Shown here: one piece after another, positions 45,039 through 54,791 of the stretch
Layout: each line of letters starts with the position of its first letter
How positions within the stretch are numbered: position 1 is the stretch's first letter
Source of the DNA: an uncultured Lachnospiraceae bacterium
GTDB lineage: Bacteria > Bacillota > Clostridia > Lachnospirales > Lachnospiraceae
Assembly (NCBI GenBank): GCA_946554445.1
Contig: CAMNSD010000007.1
Span: 1-64,000, forward strand
Direction of reading: 5' to 3'
Length of the DNA: 64,000 nt
Position numbers and translations under genes: made by a program
The notes under the pieces: model-generated
What the model was told of the DNA's origin: nothing
Databases searched by the model: none
The model's input: the letters and a program-made list of their open reading frames with translations, nothing else

Positions 45039-46235
45039 TTTCCTCACTATTTTATCACAATACTCTCCCACTGTGTCAAAATTTATCTCCCGGCAATTTT
45101 CGCTGTACTTCCGGCACACTTCGGGATGTTCCCATAGATCCTTGATATGCTCAGTCAGTTCCTCCGCGTCACCCCCGCGGAAAATCTCCCCGGTCCTGCC
45201 TGCCTGCACCAGTTCCGGCGCGCCGCCCAGGTCGGAGACCAGCACCGGCGTTCCGTACACTAGAGACTCCATCACGGAAAAAGGACCGTTTTCATACCAT
45301 TCTGATGGATAGACGCTGAACCGCGCTTCTGCAATCAGTTTTTTGAGTGCATCCCCGGTCACAAACCCTCTATTTTCCACATTAGAAGCCTGTTCCACCT
45401 GTTCCTCCAGAGGACCTTTCCCGGCAAACACAAAGGGAATCTGCGGCAGCGCCCTGCAGGCCTCCAGCAGCGTCTGGGTTCCTTTTTCCTGGGCATAACG
45501 TCCAAAGTAGAGCACGTAATCCCCCCCGCTATCTCCCCTGTTCACTTCTTTTGCATCTTCATCAATAAAATTGCGCATCATCACGGTCTTCTCCGCCAGA
45601 AGCGGATTGGTATCCAGCTGCTTTTTCATAAATTCGCTGGGACAGATGATCGTATCCACCAGCCCGTAAGTACGACGCCTTTCATAGAACTTTGCCTCTA
45701 TCGTGCCAAGCAGGCTCTTAATCCTGGAATTATGGATACAGCGGTTCTTACTGCAATTTCCAAAACGACCATCCCGACAGGCAAAACAGATCTGTCCCGT
45801 GGCCGGAACCCGCATCATGTGATTGGGGCACACCCACTGATAGTCATGGGCCGTATACACAATTTTTACCCGTCTGCCCGTCTTTTTCTCATAAGCGCGG
45901 ACCGCATAAATCACAGAAGGCGTCAGCTGGAAATTAATATTGTTCAAATGCACCACATCCGGCTCCATATCCCGCAGCACCACGCCCATCTTCCGCTTTG
46001 CCTCAACAGAATAAACGATACGGAAGGGGTAGAGAAGCTTCTTAAGCCTGCCAGTATGGAAATCCATATTGGAGGTATAGCACTGGGCATGATTGCCGAC
46101 AATACGGTTTTCATGTTCCATGCCAAAATACTGCACCTCATGACCTTTTCTTTGTAATTCTTCCCCCAATTTAAAGATGTAAGTCTCAGATCCGCCATTT
46201 TGATATAAAAACTTATTGACCATTAAAATCTTCAT
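45027..46235 (-). CDS. GT4 glycosyltransferase
   Basis: 402 residues. MKILMVNKFLYQNGGSETYI start, AHDYQWVCPNHMM acceptor-side loop, and EWYENGPFSVMESLVYGTPVL with the EX7E pair. A Cys-rich insert (CFACRDGRFGNCSKNRC) about residue 150-166 is common in this subfamily. A G7 run (45521-45527) codes Gly-Gly here but is shorter than the switching runs. The last codons lie in the palindrome. Confidence 0.86.
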   Translation of the reverse strand: MKILMVNKFLYQNGGSETYIFKLGEELQRKGHEVQYFGMEHENRIVGNHAQCYTSNMDFHTGRLKKLLYPFRIVYSVEAKRKMGVVLRDMEPDVVHLNNINFQLTPSVIYAVRAYEKKTGRRVKIVYTAHDYQWVCPNHMMRVPATGQICFACRDGRFGNCSKNRCIHNSRIKSLLGTIEAKFYERRRTYGLVDTIICPSEFMKKQLDTNPLLAEKTVMMRNFIDEDAKEVNRGDSGGDYVLYFGRYAQEKGTQTLLEACRALPQIPFVFAGKGPLEEQVEQASNVENRGFVTGDALKKLIAEARFSVYPSEWYENGPFSVMESLVYGTPVLVSDLGGAPELVQAGRTGEIFRGGDAEELTEHIKDLWEHPEVCRKYSENCREINFDTVGEYCDKIVRKVYT

Positions 46236-46300
46236 ACATCTGTCTTCCTCTCATCGTCAACTGCCGCGATTGCACCTGCGCAACCCAAACTCTTCGGAAT

Positions 46301-48172
46301 CTATTCCCATTTGGCGTTATATAATCCCATATCTTCATAAACAGGAATATAGGGACTCCACTTCTCGCCGCTGTATTGGTAGATCCAGCCCTGATATTTT
46401 GAGGCATCATACGCCAAAGGCTCCTTCAATTCTTCTCCGTCCATCACATCCATGGTGCCCACCACGCCCTCGTAGACCGAATAGGTAAGATGATGCATCT
46501 GTCCGTTGGAAGGCACCGGAAATTCCTCATACGGCACATGCCAACGCTCGCACAGATAATTCAGTCTCTTGGCAATAAAAAACTTCGTATATTTCACATT
46601 GGCATAATAATCCTCATAAGTGCCCGCAGACTCGCCCCTGATATTTTTATCCTGCCACATCACCTGATCCATCTTTACGGAATCTTCTATCTCTTCCACA
46701 TATTCGTCAATCCCTGTATTTAAAAGATCCTCAAACCAGGGCAGAAGTTCTTCATATTTCTCCAGCATCTGCTCCTGAAATGCAGGCGTATCATACAAGA
46801 GCATGTACCAGTTCAAAATAGAACTGTATAATTTCGTATGATCCACCACGGAATACGTATAATTGACAAACCTTCCTTCCACGGCCTCCACATTACGCTC
46901 CCCAAAGGAATGCTCATAATCCCATACCGGTCCGGTATAGAGTTTGTCGTCTCCCAGATCCTTATAGAAATACATGCTGGTAACAGCCACGTCCGTATCC
47001 AGAGAGATCTCATCCACCAGGAAAGCGTTCACCAAACTGTCCCGATCCAGATAATCCCATACTGCCGGATCGCCATTCTGCACCATCTGATCGATTTTAT
47101 CCACATAATCTGATATATATGCTACCTGTTCCCTGGAGGCATGAGCCGGCTCCTTGATACTGAACAAGAACCCGGCGGAAGTCTCAAAACCATTGCTCTC
47201 CCCGTCATAATACTCGCCAGTGTCTTTCTCTATCAGATAACCGCCCTCAACCGTATTGACACAATCTAACAGGTATCCCTTTTGATATTCCTCCTCAAAG
47301 TGAACCGCCTCCTCAATGTTTGGATTGTTCTGCTTGTTCTCCTTTTCCAGATTATAGATATCAACGCGGCCCTCTCCCACAGTCACTGATTCCGTCAACA
47401 AGTAAATCCCTGCATATTCGCCGTTTAAATACAGATCGATCCAGGTTCCCTGGACAGTGTTGTTCATGCCCAGCCGCTCAGCTATATCGAGGGCAATCTT
47501 CGTGTTCAAACGGCTCCCCTCATTCCACAAAGCCAGTAAGCGCCACTTATCGCCCTTCCGCAGGCCTAAAAGGGGATATTCATCCTGCAGTTTGATCGTA
47601 TAGGGCTTCTTGGGCTTATCCCAGGAAACATTTCCGCGGGAAACAATCTTGGGCAGGACATTCTGATATTCTGTCATACCGTTTTCGAGAACCACGCAGA
47701 TATCCCCGGATTCCAAGTTCTGCCTCTCCTCATTCACATACTCCATGCTGCCACTCTCTGTCTGAATAAAGATAGAGGGAATATTGGCTGATTTCATGAA
47801 ATTCACCTGATACTCATGCAAGGTACCTTCTTCATCCATCAACTGCAGATAATACTCTCTGCCTTCCTCCCAGGTAAAAATATCGCCTTCCTCATATAAA
47901 TCCCCGTCTATCTCCAAACCATCCCCGCAGCATCCTATTTTAACCTTATGATCTCTGACACAGGAGGGCAGAAAGAAATATGACCTGCCGTCTTCCTCAT
48001 CCTGCCATAAAGCTACTTTATTGGTACTTTGCTGCATGTTGACATCCACATAGAGTACGCCTTCATCCTCCTGCAGCACCACACTATTTTCCTTTAAAAA
48101 ATGCAGATAAAATAATGTCGCCATAATAAGAACCGCCACAATTCCGCCCAGCCAATATCTCTTGCGCATCAT
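46301..48172 (-). CDS. CotH-like kinase family protein, membrane-anchored, copy 1
   Basis: 623 residues. One N-terminal helix (GGIVAVLIMATLFYLHFL) anchors an extracellular protein. The CotH domain shows VSRGNVSWDKPKKPYTIKL, NGEYAGIYLLTESV with GRVDIYNL, VDEISLD and GPVWDYEHSFG, the ordered motifs of the spore-coat kinase family. Family members phosphorylate proteins; in a polysaccharide locus the target may be a glycoprotein or the polymer. An adjacent paralogue shares the whole length. Confidence 0.82.
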   Translation of the reverse strand: MMRKRYWLGGIVAVLIMATLFYLHFLKENSVVLQEDEGVLYVDVNMQQSTNKVALWQDEEDGRSYFFLPSCVRDHKVKIGCCGDGLEIDGDLYEEGDIFTWEEGREYYLQLMDEEGTLHEYQVNFMKSANIPSIFIQTESGSMEYVNEERQNLESGDICVVLENGMTEYQNVLPKIVSRGNVSWDKPKKPYTIKLQDEYPLLGLRKGDKWRLLALWNEGSRLNTKIALDIAERLGMNNTVQGTWIDLYLNGEYAGIYLLTESVTVGEGRVDIYNLEKENKQNNPNIEEAVHFEEEYQKGYLLDCVNTVEGGYLIEKDTGEYYDGESNGFETSAGFLFSIKEPAHASREQVAYISDYVDKIDQMVQNGDPAVWDYLDRDSLVNAFLVDEISLDTDVAVTSMYFYKDLGDDKLYTGPVWDYEHSFGERNVEAVEGRFVNYTYSVVDHTKLYSSILNWYMLLYDTPAFQEQMLEKYEELLPWFEDLLNTGIDEYVEEIEDSVKMDQVMWQDKNIRGESAGTYEDYYANVKYTKFFIAKRLNYLCERWHVPYEEFPVPSNGQMHHLTYSVYEGVVGTMDVMDGEELKEPLAYDASKYQGWIYQYSGEKWSPYIPVYEDMGLYNAKWE

Positions 48173-48242
48173 TTTGCTCCGCCACCCCTTTTCCTATCGT
48201 TCAAATCCTTACTCCCTTCCCCCATGCCCGGAAATAAATTCT

Positions 48243-50099
48243 CTACTGCCACTTTGCATTATAAAATCCCATGTCTTCATAAATCGGGATATAAGGACTA
48301 TACTTTTCACGGCTGTACTCATACTCCCACCCCTGATACACAGAGGCATCATATTCCGGCATTTCCCACAGTTCCATGCCATCCATGACTTCCACAGTGT
48401 CCACAACACCCTCATAGACCGAAAAGGTAACCTGATGCATCTGACCGGTAGAAGGCACTGTAAACGGTTCATGGAAAACTTCCCACCTCTGGCACAGATA
48501 ATTCAGTCTCTGGGCAATAAAATATTTCGTATACCTCACATTGGCATAAAAATCCGCATATTTTCCCGAAGAGTCGCCCATGATATTCTTATCCTCCCAC
48601 AACACCCGGTCCATTTTGACAGAAGCGCCAATCCAATCGGCATATTCGTCGATTCTGACATCTATGAGTTCCTCAAAGAAGGGCAGCACTTTCTCATATT
48701 CCTCGATCATTTTCCCATACATCTCAGGTGTCTCATAAAGTTTCTGATACCAATTGATGGCAGCGCCAACCCGTTCATTATTATCAACTATCGTATTAAA
48801 ATAATTCACATAATAACCTTCCCCAGAGTTTCGCTCCCCGAAAGCATTGTCATAGTCCCAAGCAGGTCCGGAATACAGTTTATCGTCATCCTTGTCCTTA
48901 TAAAAATACATACTGGTAAGGCCGGTATCCTTATCCAAGGAAATCTCATCTACCAGAAACCGTCTGACAAAGCTGTCCAGATCAAGGTATTCCCAGACAG
49001 CCGGATCCCCATTCTGTACGAGGTCATCCAGATTCTGTACATAATCCTGGATATAAGCTACCTGCTCCTTGGAAGCATGTTTGGGCGCCTTGATTGTAAA
49101 CTGATCTCCAGAAGAAATTTCAAACCCGTTCAGTTCCGTCTCATAATGTTTGGGGTGATCTTTTTCAATTAAATAACCGCCTTTTATGGTCTCTGCGCTT
49201 TCCAGAAGATATCCCTTATTGTCCTCCTGCACATATGGTATCGCATTATCAATATCTGGATTATACTGCCGGTTCTCCGCCTCCAGGTTGTAGATATCCA
49301 CTCGGCCTTCTCCCACAGACACGGATTCCGTCAATAGATAAATCCCCCTATATTCCCCATTCATATACAAATCAACCCAGGTTCCCTGCGCCGTATAAGG
49401 AATCTCCAGTGCCTCCGACAGGTCCATGGCTATCTTGTTAGCCATCTTACTTCCTTCTGTCCAAAGCGCCAGAAGCCGGAAAGTATCATCCTTGTCCAAC
49501 CCACAGAGCGGATAGTCTGCAGCCAGCTTAATAGAATAAGGTTTCTTCTCATATTCCCAAGTGGAATTGCCCCTGCCGGATATCCTTGGCAGGACATTCT
49601 GATACTCCGTGACACCATCGGAACGCACGACACAGATATCTCCCGATTCATAATTCGCCTTGTCTTCATGAAGATAGGAAAGATCCCCGCTCTTAGTATT
49701 GATAAAGACCGCCGGGACATTCTCAGATCTCATAAAGGTAATTTCATAATGACTGGCAGCAGAAGCATCATCCACAATCGACACAATATATTCCGTATCC
49801 TCCTTCCAGGTAAAGACATCGCCCTTCCTGTAAGTTTCCCCGGCAAACTGTACACTGTCCATCCCCACCGTAATCTTATGATGGTCAATATAGGAGGGCA
49901 GAAAGAAATATGACCTACCGTCTTCTTCATCCTGCCACAGGGTAATCCGGTTAGCGCTCTGCTGCGTGGATACTCTTAAAACAGGTATCCCGTCCTCCAT
50001 CTCCAAAACCACACTATTATTTTGCAGAACATACAAGTAACACAGCGCCGCAATCATGGCCAAAGCCAGTATAAGCCCCATGCAATATCTCTTCCGCAT
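48243..50099 (-). CDS. CotH-like kinase family protein, membrane-anchored, copy 2
   Basis: 618 residues, full-length paralogue of the copy at 46301: N-terminal anchor (GLILALAMIAALCYLYVL), ISGRGNSTWEYEKKPYSIKL, NGEYRGIYLLTESV, VDEISLD and GPAWDYDNAFG. The RGNSTW and WDYDNAFG forms are closer to the usual CotH consensus than in copy 1 (RGNVSW, WDYEHSFG), so copy 2 may be the more active. Its ATG touches the TAA of the GT26-GT4 gene (TAATG). Confidence 0.82.
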   Translation of the reverse strand: MRKRYCMGLILALAMIAALCYLYVLQNNSVVLEMEDGIPVLRVSTQQSANRITLWQDEEDGRSYFFLPSYIDHHKITVGMDSVQFAGETYRKGDVFTWKEDTEYIVSIVDDASAASHYEITFMRSENVPAVFINTKSGDLSYLHEDKANYESGDICVVRSDGVTEYQNVLPRISGRGNSTWEYEKKPYSIKLAADYPLCGLDKDDTFRLLALWTEGSKMANKIAMDLSEALEIPYTAQGTWVDLYMNGEYRGIYLLTESVSVGEGRVDIYNLEAENRQYNPDIDNAIPYVQEDNKGYLLESAETIKGGYLIEKDHPKHYETELNGFEISSGDQFTIKAPKHASKEQVAYIQDYVQNLDDLVQNGDPAVWEYLDLDSFVRRFLVDEISLDKDTGLTSMYFYKDKDDDKLYSGPAWDYDNAFGERNSGEGYYVNYFNTIVDNNERVGAAINWYQKLYETPEMYGKMIEEYEKVLPFFEELIDVRIDEYADWIGASVKMDRVLWEDKNIMGDSSGKYADFYANVRYTKYFIAQRLNYLCQRWEVFHEPFTVPSTGQMHQVTFSVYEGVVDTVEVMDGMELWEMPEYDASVYQGWEYEYSREKYSPYIPIYEDMGFYNAKWQ

Positions 50100-52060
50100 T
50101 ACTTCTTCTCCTTTTGAGGCAAAACGTTCTTTCTCCCCGACGCCTTCCGATAAAGCGACACCGTTTGTTCCACCACATCATCCCAATTATATTTTCCACA
50201 GATAAAATCAGCGCTCCGGCTGCCATATTCTTGTACGGTCTCCGGATGATCCAGCATATACTGAAGTTGTTTCCTCAGGTCCTTTACATCCCCTTTGCGA
50301 AATGTAAGCGCCTTATCCTCCGTCACTTCTGTATTCTCGCAAATATCGCTGACCAGACAACAGTTGCCATAACTCATGGCCTCTAACAAGGTGAGGGCCA
50401 TACCTTCCACATCGCTTGGCAGCACGAAGGCGTAGGCGTTAGAATAAAGTTCTTCCAAAACCTGTCCCTGTACGAAATCCGTCATGATAATCCTTTCATC
50501 CCGCGCCGCCATCCGGTGGATCTGTTCCATATATTCCATGGCCTGACTGCTGCCGCCGGCAATGACCAGTTTCTTATCTGTCTCAATCCGTTCAAATGCC
50601 TCGATCAGATAATGAAGCCCCTTCTCCGGCACGATTCTTGCCAGGAACAGAAAATATCCATCTTTCTTTAACCCATATTTCTCTGTGATCAGTTCCGCCG
50701 CCCGCTGCTGCGGTCTGCTGATGCCGTTGGGGATATAAGTGACTTCTCTATGATAAGTATCCGCAAAATACTGCCGCACATTCTCTGACAGCACGATCAC
50801 CTCGTCCGCATACTTCGCCGCCATCTTCTCCCCGAACTTGATCACATAAGAAGCAAAGTTGCCCCACTTAGCTCTCTGCCAGTCCAATCCGTGTACAGTC
50901 ACTACAACCTTGCGTCCAAAAAGTTTCGGAATCCAGAGCATGGCGCAAGGTCCCTCCGCATGATAATGGAAGACGTCATAGGAATGAAAAAGCGCCATAA
51001 CTGTCGCAAAAAAGGCATAGACAATGGCATTTAAACTGCTGCGCCTGAACGTAGGCACAATATATACCCGTACTCCTTTATAAAATTTACGGCCCTTCCA
51101 GCCGTACTCCTGGTCATATTTCTTGCCTGACACATGATGCCCGAACCGATTGTAAGCGTCCACCTTATGTCCCAGCGCCGCCATGCGCACGGAAAGTTCC
51201 TCCACCACGACCTCCACGCCGCCTTCCCTGGACGGAATCCTCTTGTGGCCGATCATGGCGATATGCATCCCTTCCTTCTTCGCCTTCCTCAGCGCCCTGT
51301 TTTCTTTATGCACGTGATATAAAAAGGCAAAATTTGTGTTCAAATACCGGGGCAGCATCCGTTTGGGATCCCGCAGAATCCGGAAAACCCACTCCATACA
51401 CAATTTCTGCATCCACATGGGAGCCCGTTTGGTTGTTCCCGCTGTAAAATCAAAGGCGGCGCCCACACCCAGCATCAATCCCTTAACCCTGCGCCGATGT
51501 TCATACATCCATATCTCCTGCTTAGGCGCACCCAGGGCCACCCAGACAAAGTCCGCCCCACTGTCATTGATCTTGCGGACGACTTCCTCGTCTTCCTGCC
51601 TGCTCAGTTCCCGGAATGGAGGCGCGTACATACCGGCAATCTGCAGTTTGGGATAACGTTTGGTCAGCACTTTCCTAAGTTCCGTCAGCGTATGTTCGGT
51701 ACTGCCATAGAAATAGTGACGATATCCCTTTTCCTGAGACAATTCCAGAATCTGGGGCATCAAATCTGGCCCCGGCACGCGTCTGGCCTCCGAAAATCCC
51801 CTCTTACGGCTCACAATGGAGAGCGGCTGCCCGTCCGGCAGCGCCATGGCAGCGCTATTCTGTATCCTGCGATACTCCTGATCCCGAAACGCCATCACTG
51901 TGGTGTGTACGTTAGAAACACAGATATAATCCCCTCTGAGGACATCCAGATTCTGTGTGATATATGAAATCGTATGCTCCATATCCGTGACATTGATGTT
52001 CGTCTTTAAAATCTTACAATATGTCAGCTGATTGTTCTGTTCCCTATCCGAATGTCTCAC
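50099..52060 (-). CDS. GT26-GT4 fusion glycosyltransferase
   Basis: 653 residues, two complete enzymes in one chain. Residues 15-250 form a WecG/TagA/CpsF domain (VSNVHTTVMAFRD, PDGQPLSIV, WVALGAPKQEIWM, GVGAAFDFTAGTTKRAP). From about 268 (HIAMIGHKRIPSREGGVEV) a GT4 domain begins, with VTVHGLDWQRAKWG, FLARIVPEKGLHYLIEAF and VEGMALTLLEAMSYGN (EX7E). TagA-type enzymes add the second sugar, often ManNAc, to the lipid-linked first sugar; the GT4 half would then add the third. Such coupling is inferred. The start overlaps the Wzy-like stop. Confidence 0.88.
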   Translation of the reverse strand: MRHSDREQNNQLTYCKILKTNINVTDMEHTISYITQNLDVLRGDYICVSNVHTTVMAFRDQEYRRIQNSAAMALPDGQPLSIVSRKRGFSEARRVPGPDLMPQILELSQEKGYRHYFYGSTEHTLTELRKVLTKRYPKLQIAGMYAPPFRELSRQEDEEVVRKINDSGADFVWVALGAPKQEIWMYEHRRRVKGLMLGVGAAFDFTAGTTKRAPMWMQKLCMEWVFRILRDPKRMLPRYLNTNFAFLYHVHKENRALRKAKKEGMHIAMIGHKRIPSREGGVEVVVEELSVRMAALGHKVDAYNRFGHHVSGKKYDQEYGWKGRKFYKGVRVYIVPTFRRSSLNAIVYAFFATVMALFHSYDVFHYHAEGPCAMLWIPKLFGRKVVVTVHGLDWQRAKWGNFASYVIKFGEKMAAKYADEVIVLSENVRQYFADTYHREVTYIPNGISRPQQRAAELITEKYGLKKDGYFLFLARIVPEKGLHYLIEAFERIETDKKLVIAGGSSQAMEYMEQIHRMAARDERIIMTDFVQGQVLEELYSNAYAFVLPSDVEGMALTLLEAMSYGNCCLVSDICENTEVTEDKALTFRKGDVKDLRKQLQYMLDHPETVQEYGSRSADFICGKYNWDDVVEQTVSLYRKASGRKNVLPQKEKK

Positions 52061-53634
52061 CGATCTTCTTTCCTCCTTCTCTCTCTGCAGCCTATTCCTG
52101 ATACTGCGAGTACGGCACCGGCTGTTGCGCCAATCACAACACTGCCCAGGTAATAACGCAGCGTCTCAAGCCCTACGGCCTTGCCCACAATCACCTGCAT
52201 GGGCGTATCCGCATCTTTGTAATTCATGACACGGTATCCTTCATAGGCCGGATCATCTACGCCTGTGAGATAGACAGGATCATCACCCAGACCGTCCGTA
52301 TAAAAACGCTGTACTACATATCCCGCGGGCTCTTCATAAAACAAGGCGCACAAAACGCCGCCGGCTAAACATCCTGCCAGTGTTACCGCCAAAATACCCT
52401 TCTTATGCACTTTCCAAATCCCCCTGACGCCTGCCAACAGATAGTCCGGCAGCATAGCAAAAGGAACCGCAATCTCCCTTTGCGCCCAGGGCATCAGACA
52501 GTACTCCTTTGCCCCCTCTTTCTGCATAAACAGCATAGCGCCCAGAAAGATCAATGTTATATTTTTAAAAGATGTATTAAATAACAGCTGTTCTGTCCAG
52601 CCCGCCGCCAGGAAACAGACCAATATGACCAGTTCTCTCGTCTTCTGCTTATGTGTCAGATAAAACTGCAGGATAAAATAGCCGATTATAATAATCGTAA
52701 AGGGAATCAATCCGTAATTAATATAGCCCATGACATAAGAATTGTCCATGTTCATGGAGGATTTCACCACCTGCGAGATATCCACCCCGAAAAGGCTTTC
52801 ATACTCTGGCGCCAGAAACTGTAACGCCAGCCAAATCCGCGTATTCAGTTTGAAATTCAAGGCCTGCACTTCAGGGCTCAGACTATGATCAAACAACATA
52901 TGCGGCAGCACAAAAGACAAAATCAGACATATCGGCAGCACCAGATTGGCCAACAGTTTTTCCAAAATACAAAATCTGGGACGAATCTGCACATAAAGAC
53001 ATCCTGTCAAAAGAAGCGCTACAATCCCCACCCCCGTATAGCTGACCGAATATAAAAATACCAGCAGATTACCCAGCATCAACAAAATATAATGGCGGAA
53101 TTTATATCGTTCTCCCATCTGATAAAGAATCAAAGCACAGAGCGTCAGATAGGTAATGTGCAGAATATTAGGATGGGTAAATCCCAGACTCCAGCGAAAA
53201 ATATGTCCCAGCCCCATCTTCATATGCACCCGATAAATCGTGTGTTCCAGACGAAAGAAAGAAAAGATGCTCAAGAAAACTGCACAGACCGACCACACCC
53301 ACAGTCCCGCGTGAAAGACTTTCTTCACACAAATCCCCTTCATGCCAAGCACCAAAAAAGACACAAACAAGATGCCCAGCGAATGGGAGCGGCAATAGAC
53401 TAACGCCGTCAGAGAAAAAAGCACAGTCAGCATCCCCAACTGCCGCGCTGTATAAGGCGTTGCAAGGATTTTCAGCAGACCGCATAAAAGTCCCGGAACC
53501 ACCAACAGCACAAACAATTTCTGCCCCTCGTAGAATCCAAGACCTTTGGCCAGTGACAGCAAAAGGAAAAATCCCCAGAAAAATGCCTCCTGCATCGTTA
53601 TTGTTATCGAAAACTGTTTGGTCAGGTTCTTCAT
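52057..53634 (-). CDS. Wzy-like polymerase with a C-terminal two-helix extension
   Basis: 525 residues. About ten membrane segments fill residues 1-375, with a large extracellular loop (LFDHSLSPEVQALNFKLNTR to SMNMDNSYVMGYINYG) as in O-antigen polymerases. After a short linker come two more helices (GILAVTLAGCLAGGVLCAL and GSVVIGATAGAVLAVSG) that enclose about 60 soluble residues, a layout similar to a small chain-length regulator. Likely joins repeat units outside the membrane. Confidence 0.7.
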   Translation of the reverse strand: MKNLTKQFSITITMQEAFFWGFFLLLSLAKGLGFYEGQKLFVLLVVPGLLCGLLKILATPYTARQLGMLTVLFSLTALVYCRSHSLGILFVSFLVLGMKGICVKKVFHAGLWVWSVCAVFLSIFSFFRLEHTIYRVHMKMGLGHIFRWSLGFTHPNILHITYLTLCALILYQMGERYKFRHYILLMLGNLLVFLYSVSYTGVGIVALLLTGCLYVQIRPRFCILEKLLANLVLPICLILSFVLPHMLFDHSLSPEVQALNFKLNTRIWLALQFLAPEYESLFGVDISQVVKSSMNMDNSYVMGYINYGLIPFTIIIIGYFILQFYLTHKQKTRELVILVCFLAAGWTEQLLFNTSFKNITLIFLGAMLFMQKEGAKEYCLMPWAQREIAVPFAMLPDYLLAGVRGIWKVHKKGILAVTLAGCLAGGVLCALFYEEPAGYVVQRFYTDGLGDDPVYLTGVDDPAYEGYRVMNYKDADTPMQVIVGKAVGLETLRYYLGSVVIGATAGAVLAVSGIGCRERRRKEDR

Positions 53635-54773
53635 ACTTCCTCCACCATATCATCACAAACAATCAGCGCCGGTCCCAGCGACCAGGGATATGCGCCATAT
53701 CTCTGCGGATACTGGCCAAAGCCTTCACATTCCCCCGAACAATCATAGACCTTCCCATCATGAACGGATTTCCTCAGCGCTTCCCTGCCTCGCCTGAAAG
53801 CCTGTCTATAGTTCTCCCCCACGAGGATTTTCAGTTCGATTCCCTCCTTAAGCGCCGCGCAGATCATACCCGTGACAGAAGTATCCGCAGGTCCCTCCAA
53901 AGCCTGCAGCTGCCAGGAAAATGCGCCATCCGGTCTCTGATAATGAAGCACCGTATCCACAAGTCCCACGAAAGGCTCTCGCAGTCTCTCCCTGCCATAA
54001 TCCGACAAGAAACATTTAGACATGCCGCGAAGCATCCAGCCAACACCTCTCCCCCAGCCGATGATGCCATACTTACAATCATCCGTCATATCATAACCGT
54101 GATAGGGAAGCCCGCTCTCACCGTCCATTCCATAAGCTAAGAAATTGGCAATCTGCTTCAAAGCCAGTTCCATACATTCTTTTCTGTTAAATGTCATCCC
54201 ATAGCGATACAGAAATGGACACACAAGCCCCAGCATATCGACAAACACATAGCTATTTCCCTGTCCTGCCCGGTAAAGCAGGCTGCCGGCTTCATCTTTC
54301 GCGTATTCCACCGCATAATCCGCCATCTTGTCCACTGCTTCTCGATACTGCCTGGTGCGGGAATCTCCCCCCTTCAATTCTTTGTCCGTCTTGGCCGCCC
54401 GATTCAAGTACTGTTCCAGAAAAGTCTCGCCCGCAACCAAGTCGTCCAGAAAATAGATAGGCATGCCTTTTCCTCTCCACCTGTCAAAATATGCCTCCAG
54501 CGCTTCCTCAATCTGCAGGATCATCTTATGCATCTGCTCCTCATCGATGGCCTTCTTCTGCCATTCTTTCCCATACTGCCCGGCAAGATCCGCCCGGCAA
54601 TGCCACAGTCCACCTGCCAGAAGTCCGGTAGGCCAGAAGATCATATCCGCCGGCGCCGTCTTTTGACCAAGCAGGTATTTTCTGACAAAACGTTTGCAGC
54701 GTCCCTTGGTGTCCAGGACACCGTAACACATAAGTTCTTTACAGGCATTCTTGATCAATACTGTTTTATTCAT
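53631..54773 (-). CDS. GH88/GH105-like glycoside hydrolase
   Basis: 380 residues, no signal peptide, so probably cytoplasmic. GIIGWGRGVGWMLRGMSKC, RPDGAFSWQ, GPADTSVTGMICAAL and GQYPQRYGAYPWSLGPALI match the six-hairpin barrel of unsaturated uronyl hydrolases (rhamnogalacturonyl hydrolase type). These normally degrade lyase products, so a copy within a biosynthesis locus is unusual. No lyase is in the window. Overlaps the Wzy-like gene by four bases. Confidence 0.77.
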   Translation of the reverse strand: MNKTVLIKNACKELMCYGVLDTKGRCKRFVRKYLLGQKTAPADMIFWPTGLLAGGLWHCRADLAGQYGKEWQKKAIDEEQMHKMILQIEEALEAYFDRWRGKGMPIYFLDDLVAGETFLEQYLNRAAKTDKELKGGDSRTRQYREAVDKMADYAVEYAKDEAGSLLYRAGQGNSYVFVDMLGLVCPFLYRYGMTFNRKECMELALKQIANFLAYGMDGESGLPYHGYDMTDDCKYGIIGWGRGVGWMLRGMSKCFLSDYGRERLREPFVGLVDTVLHYQRPDGAFSWQLQALEGPADTSVTGMICAALKEGIELKILVGENYRQAFRRGREALRKSVHDGKVYDCSGECEGFGQYPQRYGAYPWSLGPALIVCDDMVEEV

Positions 54774-54791
54774 GGCAACCTCACTCCATAC

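Noticed and set aside
45521..45527. G7 run in the GT4 gene at 45027
   Set aside because: Shorter than the G10 runs and the gene is intact; seven G is seldom enough for high-rate switching.
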